Shown here: piece by piece, positions 1-6,680 of the stretch | How positions within the stretch are numbered: the stretch's first letter is position 1 | Layout: each line of letters begins with the position of its first letter | NCBI GenBank assembly: GCA_039188505.1 | Contig: JBCCZC010000160.1 | Span: 1 to 11,608 of the forward strand | Direction: 5' to 3' | From: JBCCZC01 sp039188505 | GTDB lineage: Bacteria; Pseudomonadota; Gammaproteobacteria; Xanthomonadales; SZUA-38 | Length of the DNA stretch: 11,608 bases | Translations under genes and position numbers: made by a program | Notes under the pieces: generated by a model | Database searches by the model: none | Told to the model about the DNA's origin: nothing | The model's input: only the letters and a program-made list of their open reading frames with translations

Positions 1-246
1 AACGGTGAACTCGCCGCGGGCGCCCCGGGCGCTTCTGGCGGCGGCAGCGTCTTCCGCTTCGGCAGCGAGCTGGATCTGCTGCAGACCCTGACCGCGCCCG
101 CCGGTCAGAGTGGCTTCGGCGGAGCTCTGGCGGCCTCGAGTCTCGGCGTCGCGGTGGGCGCGCCCGAATCCGGCGCCAGTGCCGGTGCGGCCTCCGTACT
201 CACGAATCCGGACCGGGTCTTCGGCGACGGCTTCGAACGCGAGTAG
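1..246 (+). CDS. C-terminal end of a secreted FG-GAP / beta-propeller repeat protein (5' end outside window)
   Basis: The open frame enters from the left edge and stops at TAG 244-246, giving 81 visible residues. Two FG-GAP-like blade signatures can be read: LAAGAPGASGGGSVFRF (4-20) and FGGALAASSLGVAVGAPE (39-56), each with the G-A-P turn and the small-residue strands of integrin-like propeller repeats. Such proteins are normally extracellular or cell-surface proteins. The protein ends NPDRVFGDGFERE. I recall D-x-(I/V)-F-x-D-G-F-E endings as a recurrent C-terminus of unrelated secreted proteins in Xanthomonadales-type bacteria, probably a sorting or processing tag; this is memory, not a search. 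The Gly/Ala-rich codon pattern fits a real gene. No start, signal peptide or function can be read because the 5' part is missing. Confidence 0.75.
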   Translation, partial: NGELAAGAPGASGGGSVFRFGSELDLLQTLTAPAGQSGFGGALAASSLGVAVGAPESGASAGAASVLTNPDRVFGDGFERE

Positions 247-290
247 CGCGGTTGCGGCTCGGCGGGCCCAGCGGCCGGGCGTCGCCGAGG

Positions 291-315
291 GATCGGGCCT
301 CGACGAGGCCCGGTC
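291..315 (+). terminator. Strong GC hairpin between the propeller gene and ytoQ
   Basis: An 11-bp inverted repeat (291-301 with 305-315; stem sequence gatcgggcctc, one G-T pair) closes on a 3-nt loop, 45 nt after the first gene's stop and about 100 nt before ytoQ. There is no T-tract after it, so a classical intrinsic terminator is not proven. It may act as a mRNA 3' end stabiliser or boundary. Confidence 0.35.
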
Positions 316-418
316 CACGGTCGGGATCCGTAGGGTGGCCTGGAAGCGAGCCCGCCGTGGCGGCGATCCCAGACGTTGGCTATCTTGGCAACTCGGCCCT
401 GACGATGGAGCGGAATCA

Positions 419-859
419 ATGAGCTGGGAGATCTACCTTTCGGGCGAAATCCACACGGACTGGCGCCAGCAGATCCAGGCTGGTTGCGAAAGCCTTGGTA
501 TGCCGGTCGACTTCACGTCGCCGGTGACGGACCATCCCGCCAGCGATGCGGCGGGGGACCTGCTCGAACCGGCGTCCGAGGGCTACTGGCGCGACCACAA
601 GTCCGCGCGGGTGAACGCGATCCGGACCCGCACGCTCATCGAACGCTGCGACCTCGCGATCGTCCGCTTCGGCGATCAGTACCGGCAGTGGAACGCGGCC
701 TTCGACGCCGGCTACTGTGCGGCGATCGGCACGCCCTACGTCACGCTGCACGACGAGGCGCTTGTTCACGCCCTGAAGGAAGTCGACGCCGCGGCGCTCG
801 CGTGGGCGCAGACGCCGGAGCAGGTCGTCGAAGTCATCCGCTACGTGACGGCCGACTGA
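419..859 (+). CDS. ytoQ: YtoQ family protein (nucleoside 2-deoxyribosyltransferase-like fold)
   Basis: A 146-residue soluble protein matching the YtoQ family along its length: N-terminal IYLSGEIHTDWR (5-16), central SPVTDHPASD (34-43), and C-terminal CDLAIVRFGDQYRQWNAAFD (77-96) followed by AGYCAAIGTPYVTLHDE. The block D78..D86..D96-A-G-Y, with 'AAIGTPYV' after it, has the shape of the active-site region of nucleoside 2-deoxyribosyltransferases (aDlv-, EiGyA, GkPv); as I recall, Pfam places YtoQ among NDT-like families. The usual catalytic Glu is an Asp (D96) here, so the reaction is uncertain. The ATG at 419 was chosen because GGAG at 407-410 lies 8 nt upstream and the family motif starts immediately after it; the frame is open further upstream but without family similarity. 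The DUF2277 gene follows 2 nt after the stop, so the two are probably co-transcribed. Confidence 0.88.
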   Translation: MSWEIYLSGEIHTDWRQQIQAGCESLGMPVDFTSPVTDHPASDAAGDLLEPASEGYWRDHKSARVNAIRTRTLIERCDLAIVRFGDQYRQWNAAFDAGYCAAIGTPYVTLHDEALVHALKEVDAAALAWAQTPEQVVEVIRYVTAD

Positions 860-861
860 CC

Positions 862-1122
862 GTGTGCCGGAACATCAGAAGGCTCTACAACATGGCGCCA
901 CCGGCAACGGAGGCGGAAGTGAGAGATGCGGCGCTCCAGTTCGTCCGCAAGCTGAGCGGCTACCGCAAGCCGTCGCGAGCGAACGAGGCCGCCTTCGAGC
1001 AGGCCGTCGACGAGGTCTCCGTCGCAACGCTGCGCCTCCTCGATGAGCTGACGACTGCCGCCCCGCCGCGCGATCGGAACGCGGACCGGACCGCATCCCA
1101 GCGGGAGCGCTACCGGCGGTAG
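862..1122 (+). CDS. DUF2277 domain-containing protein
   Basis: An 86-residue protein that I recognise as DUF2277. The family hallmark is the N-terminal M-C-R-N-I motif, present here as (V/M)CRNIRRLYN, then APPATEAEVRDAALQFVRK, GYRKPSRANEAAFEQAVDE and a C-terminal TTAAPPRDR. The start is the GTG at 862: it is the only start that retains the CRNI motif, whereas the later ATG at 892 would remove it. The GTG lies 2 nt after the ytoQ stop, and no separate Shine-Dalgarno is evident, suggesting translational coupling. The protein is small, hydrophilic and predicted helical, with a basic Arg-rich tail; the single Cys2 in the conserved motif might bind metal or be redox active, but no function is established for the family that I know of. 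Confidence 0.9.
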   Translation: MCRNIRRLYNMAPPATEAEVRDAALQFVRKLSGYRKPSRANEAAFEQAVDEVSVATLRLLDELTTAAPPRDRNADRTASQRERYRR

Positions 1123-1231
1123 ACCCTTCCCGGCCCGCAGCAATTTCTGCACAAGGGGGCGGCAATTCGGCACATTCGCGGCGGCCGGTCCAGGCGGATA
1201 CTGGGCGCGGTCATTCCAGCTGCGTTCGCCC

Positions 1232-4200
1232 ATGAACCTCACAGGTCCCTCGCTCAAGAACCCGGCCGCGCTCGGTGTCGTCGTCGTGGTCGTGTGCCTG
1301 TTCGGACTGCTGGCGATCCAGAATCGCCCGATCCAGCTTCTCCCCGACCTCGAGCGGCCGCAGATCTCGGTGATCACCAACTGGCGCCAGGCGGCGCCAG
1401 CGGAGGTGGAGTCGCAGATCATCGAGCCCCAGGAAGATGTCCTGCGGCGCACACCCGGCGTCCTGGAAATGAGCGCGACCATCGCGCGGGGCTTCGGCAA
1501 CATCACGATGACCTTTTCGCCGAACGCCGACATGGATCAGGCGCTCATCAACGTCATCAACAACCTCAACCAGGCACCGCCGCTGCCGGTGGACGCCAAC
1601 GAGCCGTTCGTGGCCGCGGGCGGCGGCGGTGGCGGCGGCAACTACGCCGCCTCGATCCAGGTCTATCCACAGCCCGATAACCCGAACCAGGACCTCGCGT
1701 CCCCAGAGTATCAACGCCTCTTCAGCGATGTCGTGCAGCCCCGCCTCGCGGCGATCGAGGGCGTCTCCCGGGTGGACATGAACGGCTTCCGTCCCGAGGA
1801 GATCCGCGTCACCTTCGACCCCTGGCGCGCGGCGGCCCTCGGTGTGGGCATCGGGGAGATCACGGCGGCCCTGAGCGGCTCGACGGACAGCTCCGGCGGC
1901 TTCGCGGACGTGGGTCGGCGCCAGTACACGGTCCGGGTGATCGGCCAGGAGGCGGTCGACCGCCTCGGCGAGCTCATCGTCGCGTGGCGCGGTGATCGAC
2001 CGATCCACCTGCGCGAGATCGCGACCATCCGCCAGCAGCTCGTCGACCCCTTCGGCGTCAACATCCGCAGCGGCTACCCGGCTTTCTACATCGGCGTGGC
2101 GCCGTCCAACGACGCCAACACGGTGACGATTCTCGATGGTGTCAACGCCGCCCTGGCGGAGCTGAATGAGGGCGACGTCGGCGCCGCGGGCCTCATCGCC
2201 GAGCTCAGCTTCGACGCGTCGATCTACATCCGCCGGGCGATTGCGCTGGTCCAGAACAACCTGGGCCTCGGCGTGCTGCTGGCCATCGGCGTGCTCTGGT
2301 TCTTCCTGCGGACCTTCCGCGCGACGCTCATCATCGCGGCGAGCATCCCGATCTCGGTGTCCGCAGCCTTCATCGCGCTACAGGTGTTCGGCATCTCGCT
2401 CAACGTCATCTCGCTCGCGGGGCTTGCCTTCTCGGTGGGGCTGGTGATGGACGCTGCCATCATCGTGCAGGAGAACATCGTGCGCTATCGCCAGCGCGGC
2501 GTTCCCGACGAGGAGGCCATCCAGCGAGGAACACTGCAGGTACGTGGTGCCCTGTTCGCCTCGACCATGACCACCGTCGTCATCTTCCTCCCGATCCTGT
2601 TCATGCAGGGGCTCGAGGGACAGATGTTCGCGGACCTGGCGCTGACGCTGTCGGTCTCCGTGCTCGCGTCGCTGCTGACGGCCATGACCGTCGTGCCCGT
2701 GCTCTCGCGGTTCTGGCTCGGTGCGTTCCCGGAGACCGACCGCTTCGCCCACTGGTGGGGCGCGATGACCCGCCTCGTGATGCGACTGACGGCGACACCG
2801 GTGCGCCGGGGCGTCTGGATCGCGGGGCTTCTCGCGGCCTCGGTGACGCTCATCGTGGCTCTGAAGCCGAACGCGGACTTCCTCCCGTCCGCGCAGGCCG
2901 ATGCCATCACGGTGTTTTTCAACATGCCGCCGGGCGTCAACAACGACGTTTTCGAGGACGAGATCGGCGCGGACATCATCGAGCGGCTGCGGCCGTACAT
3001 GGAGCGCGAACTGGAGCCCTACGTCCGCGGCTACAACCTGTCGATGTTTGGCACCTTCAATATCCTCTACTTCTACCCGCTGAACCCCGAGGACACCGAG
3101 CGGTGGCTGGAGATCTTCCGCGGCGATCTGCTCCGGGGGATTCCGGACACGCAGGCCTTCGCCTCGCGGGCATCGCTCCTCGGCATCGGCTTCGACGGCG
3201 GCCGGACGATCAGCCTCGATCTTCAGGGCGCCGATATGGGCGGGCTCATGGAGGCGGCCCGCGCGGGTATGGGGATCATCCGGGAGCTGATTCCCGGCGC
3301 GGTGGTGCGACCGGTGCCCGGGCTGTCGCTGGCCGAGCCTGAGCTGCAGATCCTGCCGGACCGCCGACGCCTGATCGAGACGGGCGTCACGACGCGGGAG
3401 CTCGCGACGGCCGTGCGCGCCATGACCGGCGGTCTCTTCGCCGGCGAATACTTCGACGGCAACGAGCGCTACGACATGATCCTGCGCACCGGCGCCTGGG
3501 AGAACCCGGACGAGCTGGCGGCGATGCCGATCCACACGCCGCTCGCCGGTCCGCAGACGATCGGGTCCCTGGCCACGCTCGAGCGCACGGTCGGGCCGAC
3601 TCAGCTGACCCGCTTCGGCGGTCAGCGCACGATCAGCCTGCAGGTGCTGCCGCCGGAGCAGATGACGGTCGAGGAAGCCCTCGGCATCCTCCGTGACGAT
3701 GCCGGGCCGCGCATCTACGCCGTGCTGCCGGAGGGCGGCTCGATCAACTACCGCGGGAGCGCCGATCAGCTCGAGGAAGCACTGGTCGGCATGCGCAACA
3801 ACTTCCTGCTCGCGATCTTCATCCTGTTCCTCGTGATGGCCGCGATCTTCCGATCCGTGCAGGACGCGCTTCTGGTCCTGCTCGTTATGCCGCTCGCCAT
3901 GGCTGGCGGCATCCTCGCGCTCTGGCTCATCAATCTCGTCAGCTACCAGTCGCTCGACATGCTGACCATGATCGGCTTCATCATCCTGCTCGGCCTGGTG
4001 GTGAACAACGCGATCCTCCTGGTCAGCCAGACCCGCGACGGCGAAGCGGACGGCCTCTCGCGAGTCGACGCCGTCGCGGCCGCCGTACGCGTCCGCGCCC
4101 GGCCCGTCTACATGAGCACGCTGACGAGCATCTTCGGCATGCTGCCCCTGATGCTCGTGCCCGGCGTCGGCTCGGATGTCTACCGCGGGCTGGCAACGGT

Positions 4201-4360
4201 CATCGTCGGCGGCATGGCGGTGTCCGCCGTGTTCACCCTCGTCCTCATGCCCGCACTGCTCCAGGTGACCTGGCCAGAGCCGGTCCGCCGCCTGCTGGGG
4301 CGGCCCGCAGCCACCGTGTCACCGGCGCCCGCCGCGCTCGGAAGTGGAGGTTCCCCATGA
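1232..4360 (+). CDS. RND-family efflux permease (AcrB/SwrC-like superfamily), proton-driven
   Basis: 1042 residues, full length for an inner-membrane RND pump. Order: TM1 (about 13-30), first periplasmic porter region (about 35-330) with a G7 run at 130-136, TM2-TM6 (about 337-490), a TM7 (about 527-545), second periplasmic region (about 550-850), TM8-TM12 (about 856-1010), short cytoplasmic Ala/Pro-rich tail. TM4 reads GLVMDAAIIVQEN: D407 of the AcrB proton relay is kept, the second Asp is Ala (A408). TM10 reads GLVVNNAILLV: Asn925 replaces the AcrB Lys940. R955 and S962 match AcrB R971 and T978. These substitutions resemble SwrC/CusA-like branches more than AcrB. The substrate cannot be read. 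The start follows the family (short N-terminus before TM1) but has no good ribosome binding site. First gene of an operon: its TGA overlaps the adaptor's ATG. Confidence 0.95.
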   Translation: MNLTGPSLKNPAALGVVVVVVCLFGLLAIQNRPIQLLPDLERPQISVITNWRQAAPAEVESQIIEPQEDVLRRTPGVLEMSATIARGFGNITMTFSPNADMDQALINVINNLNQAPPLPVDANEPFVAAGGGGGGGNYAASIQVYPQPDNPNQDLASPEYQRLFSDVVQPRLAAIEGVSRVDMNGFRPEEIRVTFDPWRAAALGVGIGEITAALSGSTDSSGGFADVGRRQYTVRVIGQEAVDRLGELIVAWRGDRPIHLREIATIRQQLVDPFGVNIRSGYPAFYIGVAPSNDANTVTILDGVNAALAELNEGDVGAAGLIAELSFDASIYIRRAIALVQNNLGLGVLLAIGVLWFFLRTFRATLIIAASIPISVSAAFIALQVFGISLNVISLAGLAFSVGLVMDAAIIVQENIVRYRQRGVPDEEAIQRGTLQVRGALFASTMTTVVIFLPILFMQGLEGQMFADLALTLSVSVLASLLTAMTVVPVLSRFWLGAFPETDRFAHWWGAMTRLVMRLTATPVRRGVWIAGLLAASVTLIVALKPNADFLPSAQADAITVFFNMPPGVNNDVFEDEIGADIIERLRPYMERELEPYVRGYNLSMFGTFNILYFYPLNPEDTERWLEIFRGDLLRGIPDTQAFASRASLLGIGFDGGRTISLDLQGADMGGLMEAARAGMGIIRELIPGAVVRPVPGLSLAEPELQILPDRRRLIETGVTTRELATAVRAMTGGLFAGEYFDGNERYDMILRTGAWENPDELAAMPIHTPLAGPQTIGSLATLERTVGPTQLTRFGGQRTISLQVLPPEQMTVEEALGILRDDAGPRIYAVLPEGGSINYRGSADQLEEALVGMRNNFLLAIFILFLVMAAIFRSVQDALLVLLVMPLAMAGGILALWLINLVSYQSLDMLTMIGFIILLGLVVNNAILLVSQTRDGEADGLSRVDAVAAAVRVRARPVYMSTLTSIFGMLPLMLVPGVGSDVYRGLATVIVGGMAVSAVFTLVLMPALLQVTWPEPVRRLLGRPAATVSPAPAALGSGGSP

Positions 4361-5433
4361 ATCGCGCTACCTACGTCGCGACCCTCGCGGTTGCTTGTTC
4401 CCTCGCATTCGCCTCGAGCTGGGCCCAGCCGGCCGGGTCACCGTCGAGCCCCGTGAAGATCGATGAGGTCGTGCAGACGGAAGTCGCCCCAACGGTCCCG
4501 ATCACGGGCACCGTGCACAGTCGCAACGACATCCAGATCACCGCCGCCGTCGACGGCCGCCTCGAGTTCGTGGCCGAGCCGGGGACGCTCCTGCGCGCGG
4601 GTGAGGAAGTGGCGAGGATCGAGCTCGGCCCGCTCCGCCTGCAGCTCGATGAGCTCCGGGCCCAGGCTACCCGGGCCCGCGCCCAGCTGGCCTACCTGGA
4701 GAAGCAGCTGGAGCGCGAGAACCAGCTCATGCAGAAGAACTCGACGGCGGCGAATCAGCGCGACGAGACCGAGTCGAACCGCGACATCGCCCGCAGTGAC
4801 CTGCGGATCGCCGAGACCCGCATCCTGCAGACCGAAGACCTCATCGAGCGGGCCGTCATCCGCGCCCGCTTCGACGGCATCGTGACCGCCCGCGACCGGC
4901 GCGAGGGCGAGACGGTGGGGCGCGGCGCTGTCCTGGCGAGGCTGACGGACGTCGAGCACCTCGAGGTCCGCGCGCTCGCCCCGCTGCACCAGTCGGCGCG
5001 GGTTCAGCCCGGAGACGAGCTGCGCCTGTTCGGCTACGAGAGCAGCTTCGCCGGCACGGTCCGGGCCGTGATTCCGCCGCTCGACGCCCGCACCCAGGCC
5101 CTCGAGCTCCGCATCGATCTGCCCGCCGGGGCCCTTGGCCGCTGGAGCCTGGGGCAGCTCGTCAGCGTGGCGGTGCCCCAGCGTATCGAGACGCAGACGC
5201 TCGCCGTCGATCGCGATGCGCTGATCCTGCGCGAGGAGGGGACCTTCGTGTACCGGGTTAACGAGGACGGCACGGCCGATCGGGTTCGGGTCGATCCCGG
5301 CGTCAGCGTGGGCCGCCTGGTTGCAATTCGGGGTGAGCTCGCCGCCGGTGACCGCGTCGTCGTGCGCGGCGGCGAGACCCTCAGTCCCGGGCAGTCGGTA
5401 ACGATCGTCGGCGACCCGCCGGCAGCGCCGTGA
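4357..5433 (+). CDS. Periplasmic adaptor (membrane fusion protein, HlyD/AcrA type) of the RND pump
   Basis: 358 residues. A Sec signal peptide is visible (hydrophobic about 6-20; likely cleavage after SWA at 23). Cys14 is not in a proper lipobox, so a soluble periplasmic form is more likely than a lipoprotein. Layout is that of RND adaptors: beta-barrel/lipoyl half (46-90, GTVHSRNDIQITAAVDGRLE, then EPGTLLRAGEEVARIE), an alpha-helical coiled-coil hairpin (about 92-167, LEKQLERENQLMQKNSTAAN in the turn region), second lipoyl half (168-200, ARFDGIVTARDRREGETVGR), beta-barrel (201-275) and a membrane-proximal domain (276-352, GDRVVVRGGETLSPGQSV). It starts at ATG 4357, overlapping the permease stop by 4 nt, with GGAGG just upstream. 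The adaptor follows the permease, the reverse of the common acrAB order. No TolC-type outer-membrane gene is nearby. Confidence 0.93.
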   Translation: MNRATYVATLAVACSLAFASSWAQPAGSPSSPVKIDEVVQTEVAPTVPITGTVHSRNDIQITAAVDGRLEFVAEPGTLLRAGEEVARIELGPLRLQLDELRAQATRARAQLAYLEKQLERENQLMQKNSTAANQRDETESNRDIARSDLRIAETRILQTEDLIERAVIRARFDGIVTARDRREGETVGRGAVLARLTDVEHLEVRALAPLHQSARVQPGDELRLFGYESSFAGTVRAVIPPLDARTQALELRIDLPAGALGRWSLGQLVSVAVPQRIETQTLAVDRDALILREEGTFVYRVNEDGTADRVRVDPGVSVGRLVAIRGELAAGDRVVVRGGETLSPGQSVTIVGDPPAAP

Positions 5434-6257
5434 TCTCGAAAGCGATCGGCAGCCTGCTGGCGTGCGCGCTGCTGCTGGCGGCTGAACCCACGTGGGCGGA
5501 GAACGCGGCGGCGCGGATGCACGGGGCCCGGCCGGACGCCCATTTCGTCCTCGAGCCCGAGGCCATCGGCCGCCCCTTCAACATCTTCGTCCGCTTGCCG
5601 GAGGGCTACGAAGACACCGACGCGAGCTATCCCGTCGTGTACGTGCTCGACGGCGGCACGCTCTTTCCGCTGTTCGTACCCTACTACCGGCTGGTCGGCA
5701 TCAACGAGGCGCTGCCCGAGGCCATCATCGTCGGCATCGGCTACCCCGGGACCACCTTTGCCGAGGGCAACTACCGGGGCACCGACTACACCGCACCCTC
5801 GGCCGAGCGCGACTACTATGGCGGCGCCCCGCGCTTCCAGACGTTTCTTGCCGACGAGCTGCTGCCGCTGATCGAAGCGCGCTACCGGACCGACCGGACT
5901 CGGCGGATCATCTTCGGCCAGTCGCTGGGCGGGCAATTCGTGCTGTACACCGCGCTGACCCGTCCGAACCTCTTCTGGGGTCATATCGCGAGCAACGCGG
6001 CCATCCACGGCAACGCCGAACGATTCCTCGCCATGGAACCCGGCACGGCAAACGGCGAGAGCCACCTTTTCCTCGCCAACGCCGAATTCGACGACGCGCG
6101 CTTCGCCGAGCCGCGGGACCGTTGGCTGGCGGCCTGGGCGGATCGCAAGGGTCGACCCTGGCGCTTCGGCGTCCAGCGCTTCGAGGGCGAGTACCACGCC
6201 GGCCTGGCCCCGCTCGCCTTCCGGGCCGGCATGCGCTGGCTGTTTCCCGCCGACTAG
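5430..6257 (+). CDS. Exported alpha/beta-hydrolase, putative esterase (IroE/esterase-D-like)
   Basis: 275 residues beginning with a signal peptide (hydrophobic 5-18; probable cleavage TWA|EN at 23), so a periplasmic or secreted enzyme. The body has the putative-esterase fold seen in IroE, BesA and esterase D: strand FNIFVRLPEGYEDT (50-63), YPVVYVLDGG (67-76), nucleophile elbow IIFGQSLGGQFVLY (160-173) with Ser165, and a catalytic His in GEYHAG (His256). Asp221 or Asp222 in NAEFDDARF is the likely acid; which one is unproven. The start is the GTG at 5430, overlapping the adaptor's TGA as GTGA; it places the signal peptide correctly and no ATG does so. Third gene of the efflux operon and probably translationally coupled. 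The family includes siderophore esterases, but nothing else here is a siderophore gene, so the substrate (an exported ester or lactone) is inference. Confidence 0.88.
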   Translation: MISKAIGSLLACALLLAAEPTWAENAAARMHGARPDAHFVLEPEAIGRPFNIFVRLPEGYEDTDASYPVVYVLDGGTLFPLFVPYYRLVGINEALPEAIIVGIGYPGTTFAEGNYRGTDYTAPSAERDYYGGAPRFQTFLADELLPLIEARYRTDRTRRIIFGQSLGGQFVLYTALTRPNLFWGHIASNAAIHGNAERFLAMEPGTANGESHLFLANAEFDDARFAEPRDRWLAAWADRKGRPWRFGVQRFEGEYHAGLAPLAFRAGMRWLFPAD

Positions 6258-6263
6258 GATCAA

Positions 6264-6282
6264 CGCGGCCCGGATGGCCGCG
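6264..6282. terminator. Hairpin between convergent esterase and yccF genes
   Basis: A perfect 7-bp stem (cgcggcc / ggccgcg) with a 5-nt loop lies in the 45-bp gap between the esterase stop and the stop of the opposing YccF gene. Its position suits a bidirectional terminator. No T-tract follows on either strand, so this rests on location and stem only. Confidence 0.35.
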
Positions 6283-6302
6283 ACGGTCCCGCGCCGCCGA
6301 AG

Positions 6303-6680
6303 TCAGCGGATTTCGACCATCCGCCGGCCGAAGGGAATGATCGCGAGGGGTAGCAGCTTGAAGTGCTGCTTCGCGAGCGGGATGCCGACGATCGTGATGG
6401 CGAAGAACAGGCCCAGCACGAGGTGCATGATGGCCAGCTCGAGCCCCGGCAGGATGATCCAGATGATGTTCAGAACGATCGACAGCGGACCGGTCGCGCG
6501 CTCCGTTTCCTCGATCTCCCGGCCGAACGGCGCGGCGATCGCACCCGCCAGCTTGAAGCACTGGATGCCGAACGGAATGCCGATGATCGTGAGGCAGAGC
6601 ACGATGCCCCCGACGAGGTAGCCGAGGGCGATGAGAAAGCCGCCGAGGATGAAGAACAGGATGTTGCCGAGGAGATACAT
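6303..6680 (-). CDS. YccF domain-containing inner-membrane protein
   Basis: 125 residues, largely hydrophobic. YccF proteins contain two copies of a short membrane domain, and the duplication is visible here: TIIGIPFGIQCFKLAGAIAA (31-50, ending PFGRE) and TIVGIPLAKQHFKLLPLAII (96-115, ending PFGRR). Each copy follows hydrophobic segments (about 5-35 and 68-98), so several membrane passes are likely. Function is not known; the family is an orphan inner-membrane protein in enterobacteria and many other bacteria. The start at 6680 (MYLLGNILFF) was chosen over an in-frame ATG at 6713 because family members begin right at this hydrophobic segment and AGGGAG lies 10 nt upstream (6691-6696). It converges on the esterase gene and appears monocistronic. 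Confidence 0.88.
   Translation of the reverse strand: MYLLGNILFFILGGFLIALGYLVGGIVLCLTIIGIPFGIQCFKLAGAIAAPFGREIEETERATGPLSIVLNIIWIILPGLELAIMHLVLGLFFAITIVGIPLAKQHFKLLPLAIIPFGRRMVEIR

Noticed and set aside
110..418. In-frame upstream extension of ytoQ from ATG 110
   Set aside because: It overlaps the end of the propeller gene in another frame, lacks YtoQ similarity, and the ATG at 419 has a good ribosome binding site.
1190..1231. Possible -10 element GATACT (1197-1202) for the efflux operon
   Set aside because: Only 4 of 6 bases match the consensus and no acceptable -35 lies at 16-18 bp, so a promoter is not supported.
2378..3535. Long 385-aa minus-strand ORF inside the permease gene
   Set aside because: High-GC antisense shadow with Arg/His/Asp-rich composition and no domain; the plus-strand permease is unambiguous.
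5034..6263. 409-aa minus-strand ORF across the adaptor and esterase genes
   Set aside because: Antisense shadow of two well-supported genes, spanning both and with no recognisable domain.
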